DNA from: an uncultured Nitrosomonadaceae bacterium
GTDB taxonomy: Bacteria > Pseudomonadota > Gammaproteobacteria > Burkholderiales > Nitrosomonadaceae
Assembly: GCA_943787405.1 (NCBI GenBank)
Contig: CALSMH010000002.1
Span: forward strand, 1-64,000
DNA: 64,000 nucleotides
Direction: 5' to 3'
Numbering within the stretch: the first letter of the stretch is position 1; each line of letters opens with the position of its first letter. Under the pieces are notes generated by a model. The model ran no database searches and was not told the origin of the DNA. It saw nothing but the letters and a program-made list of their open reading frames with translations. Of this stretch, positions 49,021-59,290 are shown piece by piece. Both the position numbers and the translations under genes were made by a program.

Positions 49021-52000
49021 ATGCTCGCCCTGATTGTACGCGAATCAATTAAGCATCGACTTATAGTGATCGTGATCGCTTTTGTTTTATTGGGTTTGGG
49101 CATACGTGCAGCACAAAAATTATCAGTTGATGCTTTTCCAGATGTCACTAACGTACAGGTGCAGGTTGCGACTGAGGCATTAGGTAGAAGTCCGGCAGAG
49201 ATTGAGCGGCTGGTAACTATACCGATAGAAATTGAAATGACAGGTTTGCCGGGTCTGGTAGACATGCGTTCATTAAATAAAAGCGGGTTATCTGTTATTA
49301 CCTTGGTATTTAACGATGATACGGATGTCTTTTTCGCACGCCAGCTCGTATTGGAGCGATTACTTAAGGTAACAAGTTCTATGCCTGATGGCATAAGACC
49401 TATTCTTGGGCCGATTTCTACTGGTCTAGGTGAAGTATACCAATACACAATTGATCATCCCGATGACGGAAAGCGTGCGCTTTCCATACAGGAATTGACA
49501 GACCGGCGTGTAGTCCAAGACTGGGTGGTTCGACCTATGTTACGGTCAATTCAAGGTGTTGCAGAAATCAATTCGCAAGGCGGATATGTTAAGCAATACC
49601 AAGTATTAGTCGATCCAATTAGGTTGCGTCATTACAATTTGACAATTGAGCAGGTTGATGAAGCAATAAGTAATAATAATGCTAATGCTAGTGGAGGGAT
49701 ACTGCCATTAGGAGCAGAACAATATTTAATACGTAGTGTTGGGCTGCTCCGCACAGTGGAAGATATTGAAAATATAGTTCTTAAAGAAGATGATGGTGTA
49801 CCAATCTTTATCCGGAATATAGCAGAGGTAAGAATTGGTACAGAAGTTCGCCAGGGAGCTGTCCTAAAAGGTGGCTATACCGAATCGGCATCTGGCATTG
49901 TAATGATGATGCGAGGGGGAAATGCTAAAGAGATTGTGGGACGGATTAAAGAAAAAATAGCAAAGATCAATAGCCTTAAACTACTACCAAATGGATTGCA
50001 GATCACGCCCTATTATGACCGGACTAATCTGGTGGATTCTGCTTTATGGACGGTAACTAAAGTTCTGATAGAAGGAGTTTTGCTCGTAATTTTTATTCTT
50101 TTTATATTTTTGGGAGATGCTCGTTCTAGTTTAATCGTTGTAGTTACACTAATTATTACGCCGTTACTTACCTTTATAGTAATGAATCAGCAGGGACTCT
50201 CTGCTAATCTTATGTCTCTAGGTGGATTGGCAATCGCTATAGGATTGATGGTAGATTCTACCGTTGTAGTTGTAGAAAATGTATACCGGCGCCTCTGTCA
50301 CCCTACTGTTTCAAATGAAAGCAATCTCCGGATACATACAATTATTGATGCAGTTTCTGAAGTAGGAATGCCCGTAATTTTTGGCGTTTTTATCATTATT
50401 CTTGTTTTTTTGCCATTAATGACATTACAGGGTATGGAAGGAAAAATATTTAGTCCATTGGCATTTACAATTGCGATTGCACTGGCAATTTCTTTATTTC
50501 TCTCATTAACACTCTCACCGGTTCTATGCTCTTATTTCCTAAAAGGTGGAGCTACTGATCATGATACTAGGATTACTTCTTTCTTAAGGGGGGGCTATAA
50601 ACGCATATTAAATTTAGCAATGAGAAAAGAGAAGATTATAATTTTTCTTGCATTGTGCTTATTAGGGTCGGCATTAGTACTTTACCCATTATTGGGAAAA
50701 TCATTTATACCGATTATGAAAGAGGGATCGTTAGTGCCACAGATCAATCGTGTCGCATCTATTTCACTTGGTGAGTCGATCAAAATGGAAAAAGAAGCGC
50801 TGAAAATGATTATGAAGGTACCTGGCGTAAAGACCGTAGTATCTAAACTGGGCAGGGGGGAATCCCCAGCAGATCCAGTAGGCCCAAATGAATCTGATCC
50901 AATTGTTACTTTAGATCTTGATACTGGTCTTAGTCAAGATGAGGTAGCTGACGACATCCGGGCTCGTTTGGAAGAGCTGCCTGGTGTACAAATTGTCATG
51001 TCGCAACCAATTGCTGAGCGAGTAGATGAAATGGTAACAGGAGTCCGTTCCCAGATAGCTGTAAAAATATTTGGTGATGACATTGGAGAATTACGTCAGT
51101 TGTCAGAGCAGGTTATACGAATCCTTCGAGTCGTACCAGGTTCGCGCGATGTGCGTATTGAAAGGCTTTCTGGGCAGCAGTCATTGGCGATTAGAATAAA
51201 CCGCCGGGCTATAGCGCGCCATGGAATTAACGTCTCAGATGTGAATGAGTTGATTGAAACTGCTATAGGAGGAAAGGAAATTACTAGTTTGTTTGAAGGG
51301 GAAAGAAGATTTAAAATTTCTCTACGGTTGCCAGGTCGGTTGAGGAATAATATTGATTCAATTCATGATCTATTGTTACTAGCACCTAGTGGTGCTTTGG
51401 TTCCATTAAATGCGCTTGCAAAAATTAAGATTATTGATGGCCCTGCACAAATTTCTCGGGATAATGCAAAGCGTAGAGTTGTTGTCGGTGCTAATGTTAG
51501 TGGGCGAGATTTAGATGGTTTTGTTAAAGAAGTGCAGACACGTGTAGCAGAAAAAATTAAATTACCATCCGGGTACTTTTTTAAATGGGGGGGGCAATTT
51601 GAAAGTATGGAGCGTGCGATGGAGACACTATCAGTGATTGTCCCGCTGACAATTGCAGGAATATTTTTCCTTTTGTACTTATTGTTTAATTCATTTAGGC
51701 TTGCAGGCCTTATTATTTTAGTTCTGCCATTCGCTTCAATTGGCGGGGTGGTTTCATTATTTATTACAGGTGAATATTTATCTGTACCTGCCTCAGTTGG
51801 CTTTATTGCATTATGGGGGATTTCAGTATTAAACGGGGTGGTTCTGATTTCTTATATTAAGAAACTCCGTAATGAGGGTGCGGATGTAATTTCAGCTATT
51901 GTACAAGGATGCTCTCAACGGTTCCGCCCAGTTCTAATGACTGCTACTGTTGCAATGTTTGCATTGGTGCCATTTCTTTTCGCTACCGGCCCTGGATCAG

Positions 52001-52131
52001 AGGTGCAGCGGCCTCTTGCAATTGTAGTTATTGGAGGATTGATTACTTCAACCATATTGACTTTGATTGTTCTGCCTGTTTTGTACCGTTGGTTTGATGA
52101 TCATCAAATTATAGAAAATAATTTATCTTAA
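49021..52131 (+). CDS. czcA: Heavy-metal efflux RND pump (CzcA/CusA family)
   Basis: A 1036-residue RND transporter with the HAE/HME plan: helix 1 at about 10-30, a large periplasmic loop, helices 2-6 (about 340-530), a second loop, and helices 8-12 at the C-terminus. Family motifs include DAFPDVTNVQVQV near the N-terminus and the helix-4 proton-relay region GGLAIAIGLMVDSTVVVVEN. Classic CzcA has DFG-x2-VDG here. The first Asp is replaced, and the pattern is closer to Cus-type or divergent HME groups, so the exported metal is uncertain. It is third in the czcCBA operon. No metal sensor gene is adjacent. Confidence 0.88.
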   Translation: MLALIVRESIKHRLIVIVIAFVLLGLGIRAAQKLSVDAFPDVTNVQVQVATEALGRSPAEIERLVTIPIEIEMTGLPGLVDMRSLNKSGLSVITLVFNDDTDVFFARQLVLERLLKVTSSMPDGIRPILGPISTGLGEVYQYTIDHPDDGKRALSIQELTDRRVVQDWVVRPMLRSIQGVAEINSQGGYVKQYQVLVDPIRLRHYNLTIEQVDEAISNNNANASGGILPLGAEQYLIRSVGLLRTVEDIENIVLKEDDGVPIFIRNIAEVRIGTEVRQGAVLKGGYTESASGIVMMMRGGNAKEIVGRIKEKIAKINSLKLLPNGLQITPYYDRTNLVDSALWTVTKVLIEGVLLVIFILFIFLGDARSSLIVVVTLIITPLLTFIVMNQQGLSANLMSLGGLAIAIGLMVDSTVVVVENVYRRLCHPTVSNESNLRIHTIIDAVSEVGMPVIFGVFIIILVFLPLMTLQGMEGKIFSPLAFTIAIALAISLFLSLTLSPVLCSYFLKGGATDHDTRITSFLRGGYKRILNLAMRKEKIIIFLALCLLGSALVLYPLLGKSFIPIMKEGSLVPQINRVASISLGESIKMEKEALKMIMKVPGVKTVVSKLGRGESPADPVGPNESDPIVTLDLDTGLSQDEVADDIRARLEELPGVQIVMSQPIAERVDEMVTGVRSQIAVKIFGDDIGELRQLSEQVIRILRVVPGSRDVRIERLSGQQSLAIRINRRAIARHGINVSDVNELIETAIGGKEITSLFEGERRFKISLRLPGRLRNNIDSIHDLLLLAPSGALVPLNALAKIKIIDGPAQISRDNAKRRVVVGANVSGRDLDGFVKEVQTRVAEKIKLPSGYFFKWGGQFESMERAMETLSVIVPLTIAGIFFLLYLLFNSFRLAGLIILVLPFASIGGVVSLFITGEYLSVPASVGFIALWGISVLNGVVLISYIKKLRNEGADVISAIVQGCSQRFRPVLMTATVAMFALVPFLFATGPGSEVQRPLAIVVIGGLITSTILTLIVLPVLYRWFDDHQIIENNLS

Positions 52132-52161
52132 AAATTACTGTTAATTTTATTAGATTAATAA

Positions 52162-53145
<984 letters not shown>

Positions 53146-53195
53146 TTTTAGTAGTATCTGGATAAAAACACTAATGTAGTTAACGTAATTTGAAT

Positions 53196-53960
53196 CTAAA
53201 TTATTTTTGGATTGTTAATGCCACATATATTACATTCAGGATCTTTATTTAGTTTAATTGAGCGCCACTCCATAGTAAGACCATCAAGCAACATCAATCG
53301 ACCATTTAGCGTTTTTCCTATATTAAGTAGGATCTTAATTGCCTCCATTGCTTGCATACAACCAATAACCCCAACTAAAGGTGAGAACACGCCCATTGTT
53401 GCGCAATGCATATCTTCGTTGCTGCCATCTTTTGAAAAAAGGCAATGATAGCAAGGGCTGGCACTGTTACTTAAATCAAATACAGAGATCTGCCCCTTAA
53501 AACGGATAGCAGCACCGGATACAAGAGGTTTTTTGTGAGTTACGCAGACTTGATTTATTGTGTGACGAGTTGCAAAATTATCACTTGCATCTATTACTAT
53601 ATCTACTTCCTTAACTAATTTCTGTAGTCTTTTCTCATCTACATATTCTTGGATTGGAACTACGCTTATTTCCGGATTTATTTTGGCAATTGCTTTTGTA
53701 GCTGATTGGACTTTTGACATGCCAATAGTCTCGGTATTGTGAATAGTTTGCCTTTGTAGATTAGTTAGATCTACATTGTCATTATCACAAAGAAGCAACT
53801 CACCAATCCCACTAGCTGCAAGATACATTGCAACTGGAGATCCCAATCCACCCAAGCCAATAATTAGAACACGAGATCTAGTTAACTTCTCTTGTCCCAA
53901 TATGCCAATTTGCGGCAGCAAAATATGGCGACTGTAACGCAGTAATTGATCATCATTCAT
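53196..53960 (-). CDS. moeB: HesA/MoeB/ThiF-family sulfur-carrier adenylyltransferase
   Basis: A 254-residue E1-like enzyme that adenylates the C-terminal Gly of a small sulfur-carrier protein (MoaD or ThiS). It has the nucleotide loop GLGGLGSPVAMYLAASGIG, Asp/Arg in LLCDNDNVDLTNLQRQTIH, two zinc-binding CxxC pairs (CYHC and CNIC), and a Cys in HCATMGVFSPLVG. MoeB versus ThiF cannot be settled from the protein alone. Its location immediately downstream of ctpA (21 bp) is common in betaproteobacteria, where it is usually called moeB. Confidence 0.85.
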   Translation of the reverse strand: MNDDQLLRYSRHILLPQIGILGQEKLTRSRVLIIGLGGLGSPVAMYLAASGIGELLLCDNDNVDLTNLQRQTIHNTETIGMSKVQSATKAIAKINPEISVVPIQEYVDEKRLQKLVKEVDIVIDASDNFATRHTINQVCVTHKKPLVSGAAIRFKGQISVFDLSNSASPCYHCLFSKDGSNEDMHCATMGVFSPLVGVIGCMQAMEAIKILLNIGKTLNGRLMLLDGLTMEWRSIKLNKDPECNICGINNPKII

Positions 53961-53981
53961 GATTTACTACGGCATTATTTT

Positions 53982-55430
53982 TCAGTTTTTTGCACCTTTA
54001 TTTGTTAATTCTTTAGAATCTTTTTTTTGTGTAGTAATTCCTTTAAAATGATTTAAAGCTTGCTTCAATAATAAATCATTGTCGGAACCAAGAACAATTG
54101 GCTCTTTTGATTTTTTATCCATATTGTCGCTGGTTTTAGACTCGGTCGTCTCATTCTCTTGATTTAGTATGACTATAGCTTCTTCAATCGCTTTTTTCTC
54201 TTTATCTGGTCCATTTAGCAGATGGCCCTCTAGATCCGCTTCACGTAAGCGCCCAGAATCATCTCCTACTGATTCGGCTAGAATATCTGGGGTAATTCCT
54301 TTGGCTTGGATTGATTGGCCATTAGGCGTAAAGTAACGGGCGGTGGTGAGTTTGATCGCGGTATCATTACCTAACGGCAGTATGGTTTGTACTGATCCTT
54401 TGCCAAAGGTCTGAGTGCCCATTATTACAGAGCGCTTATGGTCTTGTAACGCTCCTGCAACAATTTCTGAGGCTGAAGCAGACCCACCGTTTACTAATGT
54501 CACCATAGGAACCGTTTTGATTTCCGGTGGTAAGCTCTTTAAATAATCTCCTTTCAAACTATTACGAAGATAGAACTCAGGACTAGCTTTAAGTTTCATT
54601 TTGGCGTCATGTGTGCGCCCATTTGTATAAACTACAAGCGAATCGGGCTGTAAAAAAGCAGCAGATACAGCTACGGCACCATTAAGTAGTCCACCAGGGT
54701 CATTACGTAAATCCAGAATTAGTCCCTTGATAGGTACCGTGCTTTCAGTAAATAATTTCTTTATAGCTTTAGCTACATTTTCTCCAGTCAGTTCTTGAAA
54801 CTGTGTAACCCGGATATATGCATATCCGGGTTCAAGTAATTTCGACTTTACACTTTTAATCTTGATGATGGCGCGAACTATAGAAATGACAATTGGCTTT
54901 GTTTCACCTTTACGTAGCACAGTAATAGTAATAGGAGTATTAGGCTTGCCACGCATAATTTTAATGGCATCAGTTAGTGTCATTCCTTTAACTGCCTTTT
55001 TATTGAGTTTGATAATTAGATCGCCAGCTTTTACGCCAGCTTTAAATGCAGGAGTATCTTCTATTGGCGAAATCACTTTGACAAACCCACTCTCCATAGT
55101 AACTTCAATACCTAGGCCACCAAATTCTCCTTGAGTGCCAATTTGTAATTCATTGTAGGCATCTTTATTTAAATATGCAGAGTGTGGATCAAGGCCTGTT
55201 AGCATGCCATTAATAGCTTCAGTAATTAGTTCGCTATCCTCGACTGGCTCAACGTAATCCGTTTTAATTCTGCCAAATACTTCTGAGAATGCTCGTAACT
55301 CTTCAACCGGAAGAGGGGGCATAGTCTTATTGGTTTCTTTATCAGCAATTGCAGAAAAATTAATACTAAGCATTACACCTGCAACAGCACCTATAAGAAG
55401 CAGGCCAAATTTCTGAGGTTTGTTACGCAT
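53982..55430 (-). CDS. ctpA: C-terminal processing peptidase, S41 family
   Basis: 482 residues from ATG 55430, which has GGAG 8 bases upstream; an in-frame TTG at 55460 would add ten residues. The N-terminal membrane/signal segment (about 7-28, FGLLLIGAVAGVMLSINF) is followed by a PDZ domain (FGGLGIEVTMESGFVKVISP to about residue 180) and the peptidase domain with Ser in NGGSASASEIVAGALQD and Lys in TFGKGSVQT, the Ser/Lys dyad. It acts in the periplasm, probably on C-termini of envelope proteins. A charged tail of about 75 residues is poorly conserved. It lies between envC and the moeB-type gene on the same strand. Confidence 0.92.
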   Translation of the reverse strand: MRNKPQKFGLLLIGAVAGVMLSINFSAIADKETNKTMPPLPVEELRAFSEVFGRIKTDYVEPVEDSELITEAINGMLTGLDPHSAYLNKDAYNELQIGTQGEFGGLGIEVTMESGFVKVISPIEDTPAFKAGVKAGDLIIKLNKKAVKGMTLTDAIKIMRGKPNTPITITVLRKGETKPIVISIVRAIIKIKSVKSKLLEPGYAYIRVTQFQELTGENVAKAIKKLFTESTVPIKGLILDLRNDPGGLLNGAVAVSAAFLQPDSLVVYTNGRTHDAKMKLKASPEFYLRNSLKGDYLKSLPPEIKTVPMVTLVNGGSASASEIVAGALQDHKRSVIMGTQTFGKGSVQTILPLGNDTAIKLTTARYFTPNGQSIQAKGITPDILAESVGDDSGRLREADLEGHLLNGPDKEKKAIEEAIVILNQENETTESKTSDNMDKKSKEPIVLGSDNDLLLKQALNHFKGITTQKKDSKELTNKGAKN

Positions 55431-55517
55431 TACTTTTTCTCCAATCTTTATATGTTTCAATAAATTATCTAAGTATCTGCTATGAGACTTGCTATATTAC
55501 AATTTCGTTCAACGTTG

Positions 55518-55553
55518 TACTTATGCTGCAGAACTTGTCCTGCAGCATAAGTA
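55518..55553. repeat. 14-bp perfect inverted repeat between envC and ctpA
   Basis: TACTTATGCTGCAG (55518-55531) and CTGCAGCATAAGTA (55540-55553) form a perfect stem with an 8-nt loop. It begins 13 bp beyond the envC stop. No T-run follows on the minus strand, so simple termination is not supported; on the plus strand an A/T-rich stretch with eight T does follow. Confidence 0.85.
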
Positions 55554-55566
55554 ATAAATTTTTTTT

Positions 55567-56730
55567 CTAATCTAATTTGATCCATTTTAATGGATCAAAT
55601 GGTTCCCCTTCATGGCTTATCTCAAAGTATAAGCCTGAATCTAGGTTTCTGTCGCTATTTCCCACTGCTGCAATAATATCACCACCATGAACAGTTTCAT
55701 CTACCTTTTTAGTAAGAATCTCGTTATTACCATATAGACTCATATAGTTGTCACCATGATCTACTATTAGAACATTACCAAATCCTCTTATCCAGTTAGC
55801 GTAAACCACCCTTCCATCCGCGATAGCTATTACATCAATGCCAACAGGTGCGCTTATAAATAGCCCCCGCCAGGTAACCCCTCCTTTTTTCTGGCTACCA
55901 AAACTATTTACGATTTTCCCATCTACAGGTAAATTTAATTTCCCTTTTTGTCTTTTAAAACTTTTTATACCTAATGATACATCTGGTAAATTTTCTTTAT
56001 TTCTTTTAAGAGAACGGTTTTTGGCATTAATAATTTTAGTTACCAAAATAGATAGGCGTTTTTCATCATCCTTGAGTTTAAGAATTTCACTTCGTCCCTT
56101 CACAACTTCTTTAGATATACCAGCAAATAATTTCTTATATTTCATTTCCTCTTTCTCAAGAGTTTCTTTCTGTTCGGCTTGTTTTGCCTGAATTGAAATG
56201 ATTTCTGTAGTTTTTCTATTAGCCTCCTCAACTATAGTTTGGAGTTTCTTGAGGTCAGCACGATATCTATTGATATCTTCTGTACGTGAGCGGGAAATAT
56301 ATCCGTAATAATAAAATTCACGGAAAATCTGATCAGGTTCTTTTTGAGCTAATAGTAGTTTTAGATACTCATGCTCTCCATCTATGTATTGCTGATAAAA
56401 TAATTTTTCAATATGTGTCTGTTGATCTAGAATTTTATTTTGAGTTACATCAAGCTCAATTTGTAATTGGTTAAGTCTATTTTTGACTTCATGTTTCTTT
56501 TCTTTAAGGTTAACTAATTTATTGTTGATTTCTTCTATAGCTTGCCCAGATTCATGTAAGGAATTTGAGAGTCCTAATTTTGATTCCTCCTTGTCTGATA
56601 GCTCTTTTGTAAGAGTTTCAATGCGATCACGGAGCTGACCTAATCCTTCTTCATTGCTATCGGCATAGAGTATGTTTGGTAGTAATAAACTACATAAAAA
56701 AAATAACCAGGGAGGTATATCTGAACGCAT
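55567..56730 (-). CDS. envC: Murein hydrolase activator EnvC (degenerate M23/LytM)
   Basis: 387 residues: a signal peptide ending near residue 23 (LLLPNILYADS), a long periplasmic coiled coil (about 25-245), and a C-terminal LytM domain (from about 265). The zinc-ligand positions are altered: TWRGLFISAPVGIDV replaces the H-x3-D element, and LYFEISHEG ends the domain. This matches EnvC-type activators of the amidases AmiA/AmiB rather than an active peptidase. It helps septal peptidoglycan splitting. Between gpmA and ctpA on the same strand, as in many proteobacteria. Confidence 0.9.
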   Translation of the reverse strand: MRSDIPPWLFFLCSLLLPNILYADSNEEGLGQLRDRIETLTKELSDKEESKLGLSNSLHESGQAIEEINNKLVNLKEKKHEVKNRLNQLQIELDVTQNKILDQQTHIEKLFYQQYIDGEHEYLKLLLAQKEPDQIFREFYYYGYISRSRTEDINRYRADLKKLQTIVEEANRKTTEIISIQAKQAEQKETLEKEEMKYKKLFAGISKEVVKGRSEILKLKDDEKRLSILVTKIINAKNRSLKRNKENLPDVSLGIKSFKRQKGKLNLPVDGKIVNSFGSQKKGGVTWRGLFISAPVGIDVIAIADGRVVYANWIRGFGNVLIVDHGDNYMSLYGNNEILTKKVDETVHGGDIIAAVGNSDRNLDSGLYFEISHEGEPFDPLKWIKLD

Positions 56731-56840
56731 ATTAGTTAAATTAATAAGGAAAATATTAATTAATCATTTATTTATGCAGAAAAACTATGATTCGACAATA
56801 TATAAATATTTTTCTGGTTCGAAGAGGAATATAAAGTGCA

Positions 56841-57626
56841 TTATTCTCTATATACTTTTGAGCAAATAGCTCGTTCGCTCTCATATATTTTGCCCTGATT
56901 TTCTGTTTCTTTCTTTGCCCTTTCAACTTCGGCTTGATCGCCTAAATAATAATTCTGAATAGGTTTTAAATTATCATCAAGCTCATATACTAATGGAATT
57001 CCAGTAGGAATATTAAGTTTTAAAACATCTTGATCAGACATATTATCAAGATATTTAACAAGTGCTCGTAGTGAATTTCCATGGGCAACAATGATTACGC
57101 GTTGTCCTGACTGTATCAGAGGAACAATAGATTCTTTCCAATAAGGCAGGAACCTATTAACAGTATCCTTAAGACACTCAGTAAGAGGAATTTCTTGTTT
57201 TATTAGGTCTTTATATCTTGGATCTGAGCCAGGGTAACGATCGTCATCAAATGTTAAAGCAGGGGGCTGAATATCATAGCTGCGTCGCCAGATTAAGAAC
57301 TGTTCTTCACCATATTTAGCTAAAGTTTCAGCCTTATTTAAGCCTTGTAATGCTCCATAGTGCCGTTCATTAAGTCGCCATGAATGATTGATAGGGATCC
57401 ACATTTGATCCATCTCATCTAGAGTTATCCATAGTGTACGAACTGCACGTTTTAAAACTGAAGTAAAAGCGACATCAAAAATAAAATTCTCTTTTAATAA
57501 TAATCTGCCGCAGTTTTTAGCTTCTTCTAAACCTTTTTCTGATAAATCCACATCTGTCCAGCCGGTAAAGAGATTTTCTTTATTGAAAATGCTTTCCCCG
57601 TGTCGTAGGAGAACAATTTTTTTCAT
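56841..57626 (-). CDS. gpmA: 2,3-bisphosphoglycerate-dependent phosphoglycerate mutase
   Basis: A 261-residue dPGM-type mutase of glycolysis and gluconeogenesis. The phosphohistidine lies in [10 protein letters not shown] (His 9), followed by [15 protein letters not shown], the [19 protein letters not shown] loop, and the second catalytic His in [18 protein letters not shown]. It is a little longer than the usual ~250 residues owing to a charged C-terminal tail. Divergent from the yibN-grxC-secB cluster. In E. coli the cofactor-independent mutase gpmM occupies the corresponding place. Confidence 0.95.
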   Translation of the reverse strand: MKKIVLLRHGESIFNKENLFTGWTDVDLSEKGLEEAKNCGRLLLKENFIFDVAFTSVLKRAVRTLWITLDEMDQMWIPINHSWRLNERHYGALQGLNKAETLAKYGEEQFLIWRRSYDIQPPALTFDDDRYPGSDPRYKDLIKQEIPLTECLKDTVNRFLPYWKESIVPLIQSGQRVIIVAHGNSLRALVKYLDNMSDQDVLKLNIPTGIPLVYELDDNLKPIQNYYLGDQAEVERAKKETENQGKIYESERAICSKVYRE

Positions 57627-57992
57627 ATTTGCCTGTATAAAAAGGACGAGATTTTCTATAGAGAAACTTGGAATACCACTATATTTTAGTATATTTAGAC
57701 AAATACTGCATGATATAGATGAGACTAATAACGGTTTACAGCAATATTAATCATTTATTTCAAAGAGGTTACTAACTTGTAAGAGTTTTGATCTTATTCG
57801 GCATAATTAAATTAGCCTTTGTTTTTGTTGGTAATTTTTTAAATGTCACGTTTGAAAATACTGATATTATGAAAAAAAATAATATAATTGGCAACAAATA
57901 TATTGAGATCAAATATTAGCTTGAATATGAAGGCACCGGAGTGCCGTGGTCTCTGATAAAATCTATGTTTTTGAAAATGAAAGGGTACTAAA
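57627..57992. other. Divergent intergenic region gpmA / rhodanese gene
   Basis: 366 bp of AT-rich DNA with no supportable gene. It must contain promoters for both directions. A small hairpin, GGCAC-CGGA-GTGCC (57932-57945), lies about 50 bp before the rhodanese start; nothing else stands out. Confidence 0.5.
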
Positions 57993-58400
57993 TTGGCGTT
58001 TGTTCAGAATAATATTTTGTTGATTATAATCCTCGTGCTGAGTGGCAGTCTTCTATTGTGGGAATTGCTTTCGCGGCGTTCTGGTAGGGAAATAAGTTCG
58101 TTATTAGCAGTGCAACTTATTAACTATAAGGATGCGCTAGTATTAGATGTGCGAGAGGAAAGTGACTATGACGATGGTCACCTTCCTAACTCTATGCACA
58201 TACCGGCAGTTGAAATTAAAGACCGCTTAGAAGAGCTCGAAAAATTCAAGGATAAGCCGATTGTAATTGTATACCGAAGTGGAGTTCGATCTGGGGCTGC
58301 AGGTGCTACATTACATAAGAATGGATTTTCACTTATACATAATCTCGCAGGTGGAATAGATACATGGAAAGATGCAGATTTACCAATAGTAAAGAATTAA
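57993..58400 (+). CDS. Membrane-anchored rhodanese-like protein (YibN-like), catalytic Cys replaced
   Basis: 135 residues from TTG 57993 (AAAGGG upstream). An N-terminal membrane helix (about 8-28) precedes a single rhodanese domain (about 32-132), with LDVREESDYDDGHLPNS and HNLAGGIDTWKDADLP. At the active-site loop the sequence is Y94-RSGVRS, where active rhodaneses have C-RSG-RS. The codon is TAC, one transition from TGC. It may therefore be a non-catalytic or binding form; E. coli YibN also lacks a canonical Cys. It sits ahead of grxC-secB-gpsA exactly as yibN does. Confidence 0.85.
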   Translation: MAFVQNNILLIIILVLSGSLLLWELLSRRSGREISSLLAVQLINYKDALVLDVREESDYDDGHLPNSMHIPAVEIKDRLEELEKFKDKPIVIVYRSGVRSGAAGATLHKNGFSLIHNLAGGIDTWKDADLPIVKN

Positions 58401-58410
58401 AAGAAAATTT

Positions 58411-58665
58411 ATGAAAAAAATAGTTATGTACTCTACTGAGTTCTGTCCATATTGTGTGATGGCAGAAAAACTTTTGCGTTCAAAGGGTGCTGAAGTAGAG
58501 AAGGTCAGAATTGATCTGGAGCCAGAGCGGCGAACTGAAATGTTGGAGAAAACAGGCCGGCGTACCGTGCCACAAATATATATCGGAGAAACCCATGTTG
58601 GGGGGTATGATGATCTGGCTATTCTAAATAAAAACAATGAATTGACAAAATTACTGGCAGTTTAG
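58411..58665 (+). CDS. grxC: Glutaredoxin 3
   Basis: An 84-residue class I dithiol glutaredoxin with CPYC at residues 12-15, TVPQIYIG (the cis-Pro glutathione site, about 52-59) and GGYDDL. It reduces disulfides and glutathione-mixed disulfides in the cytoplasm. It begins 10 bp after the rhodanese-like gene, so the two are probably co-transcribed. Confidence 0.95.
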   Translation: MKKIVMYSTEFCPYCVMAEKLLRSKGAEVEKVRIDLEPERRTEMLEKTGRRTVPQIYIGETHVGGYDDLAILNKNNELTKLLAV

Positions 58666-58815
58666 GGTTTTTGTTTATTATGGAGCTAGTTGCGAGTATA
58701 TTTAGAGAGTGGGTGTTTACATAGCAAGTAAACATAGTTTTATTAAATGTGTTTCATGTCATATGCCTGTGGACAGTATTATTGCTTGTGTGTATGGCTC
58801 TAAATAGGATAAAAA

Positions 58816-59289
58816 ATGGAAGAACAGCAGCAGCAGCGAATTTTTAACATTGAAAAGATATACGTCAAGGACTTGTCTTTAGAGATCTCGGATGCGCCTT
58901 TGGTTTTTATGGAACCTGAGGCTCCAAAAATTGATATGCAAATGCATATTGATGATAAGAATGTTAAAGAAAGTATGTATGAAGTAGTGCTAACGGTAAC
59001 TATTACTGCGAAAACCAAGGACAAAACTTTATTTCTGATTGAAGTTCAGCAAGCCGGAGTCTTTCAGATAATTAATATTGCAGAGGAAGAAATGCTTCCA
59101 ATATTAAATATAGTGTGTCCTAACGTAATATTTCCTTATATGCGCGAAACAATTTCAGACATAGTTACGCGTGCTGGATTTCCACCAGTAATTTTGAGCC
59201 CTGTTAATTTCGAGGCCCTTTTCAATGAGAGCAAACAAAAAGCTATGGCAAACGGGTCAGATCAGCCTGTAAATACAACAAAGCAATAA
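58816..59289 (+). CDS. secB: Protein-export chaperone SecB
   Basis: A 157-residue tetrameric export chaperone that keeps preproteins unfolded and hands them to SecA. It shows the family pattern FNIEKIYVKDLSLEIS near the N-terminus, the acidic-aromatic middle, and CPNVIFPYMRETISDIVTRAGFPPVILSPVNFEALF. AGGATAAAA precedes the ATG. Gap to grxC 150 bp; the next gene starts 1 bp after its stop. Confidence 0.96.
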   Translation: MEEQQQQRIFNIEKIYVKDLSLEISDAPLVFMEPEAPKIDMQMHIDDKNVKESMYEVVLTVTITAKTKDKTLFLIEVQQAGVFQIINIAEEEMLPILNIVCPNVIFPYMRETISDIVTRAGFPPVILSPVNFEALFNESKQKAMANGSDQPVNTTKQ

Positions 59290-59290
59290 T

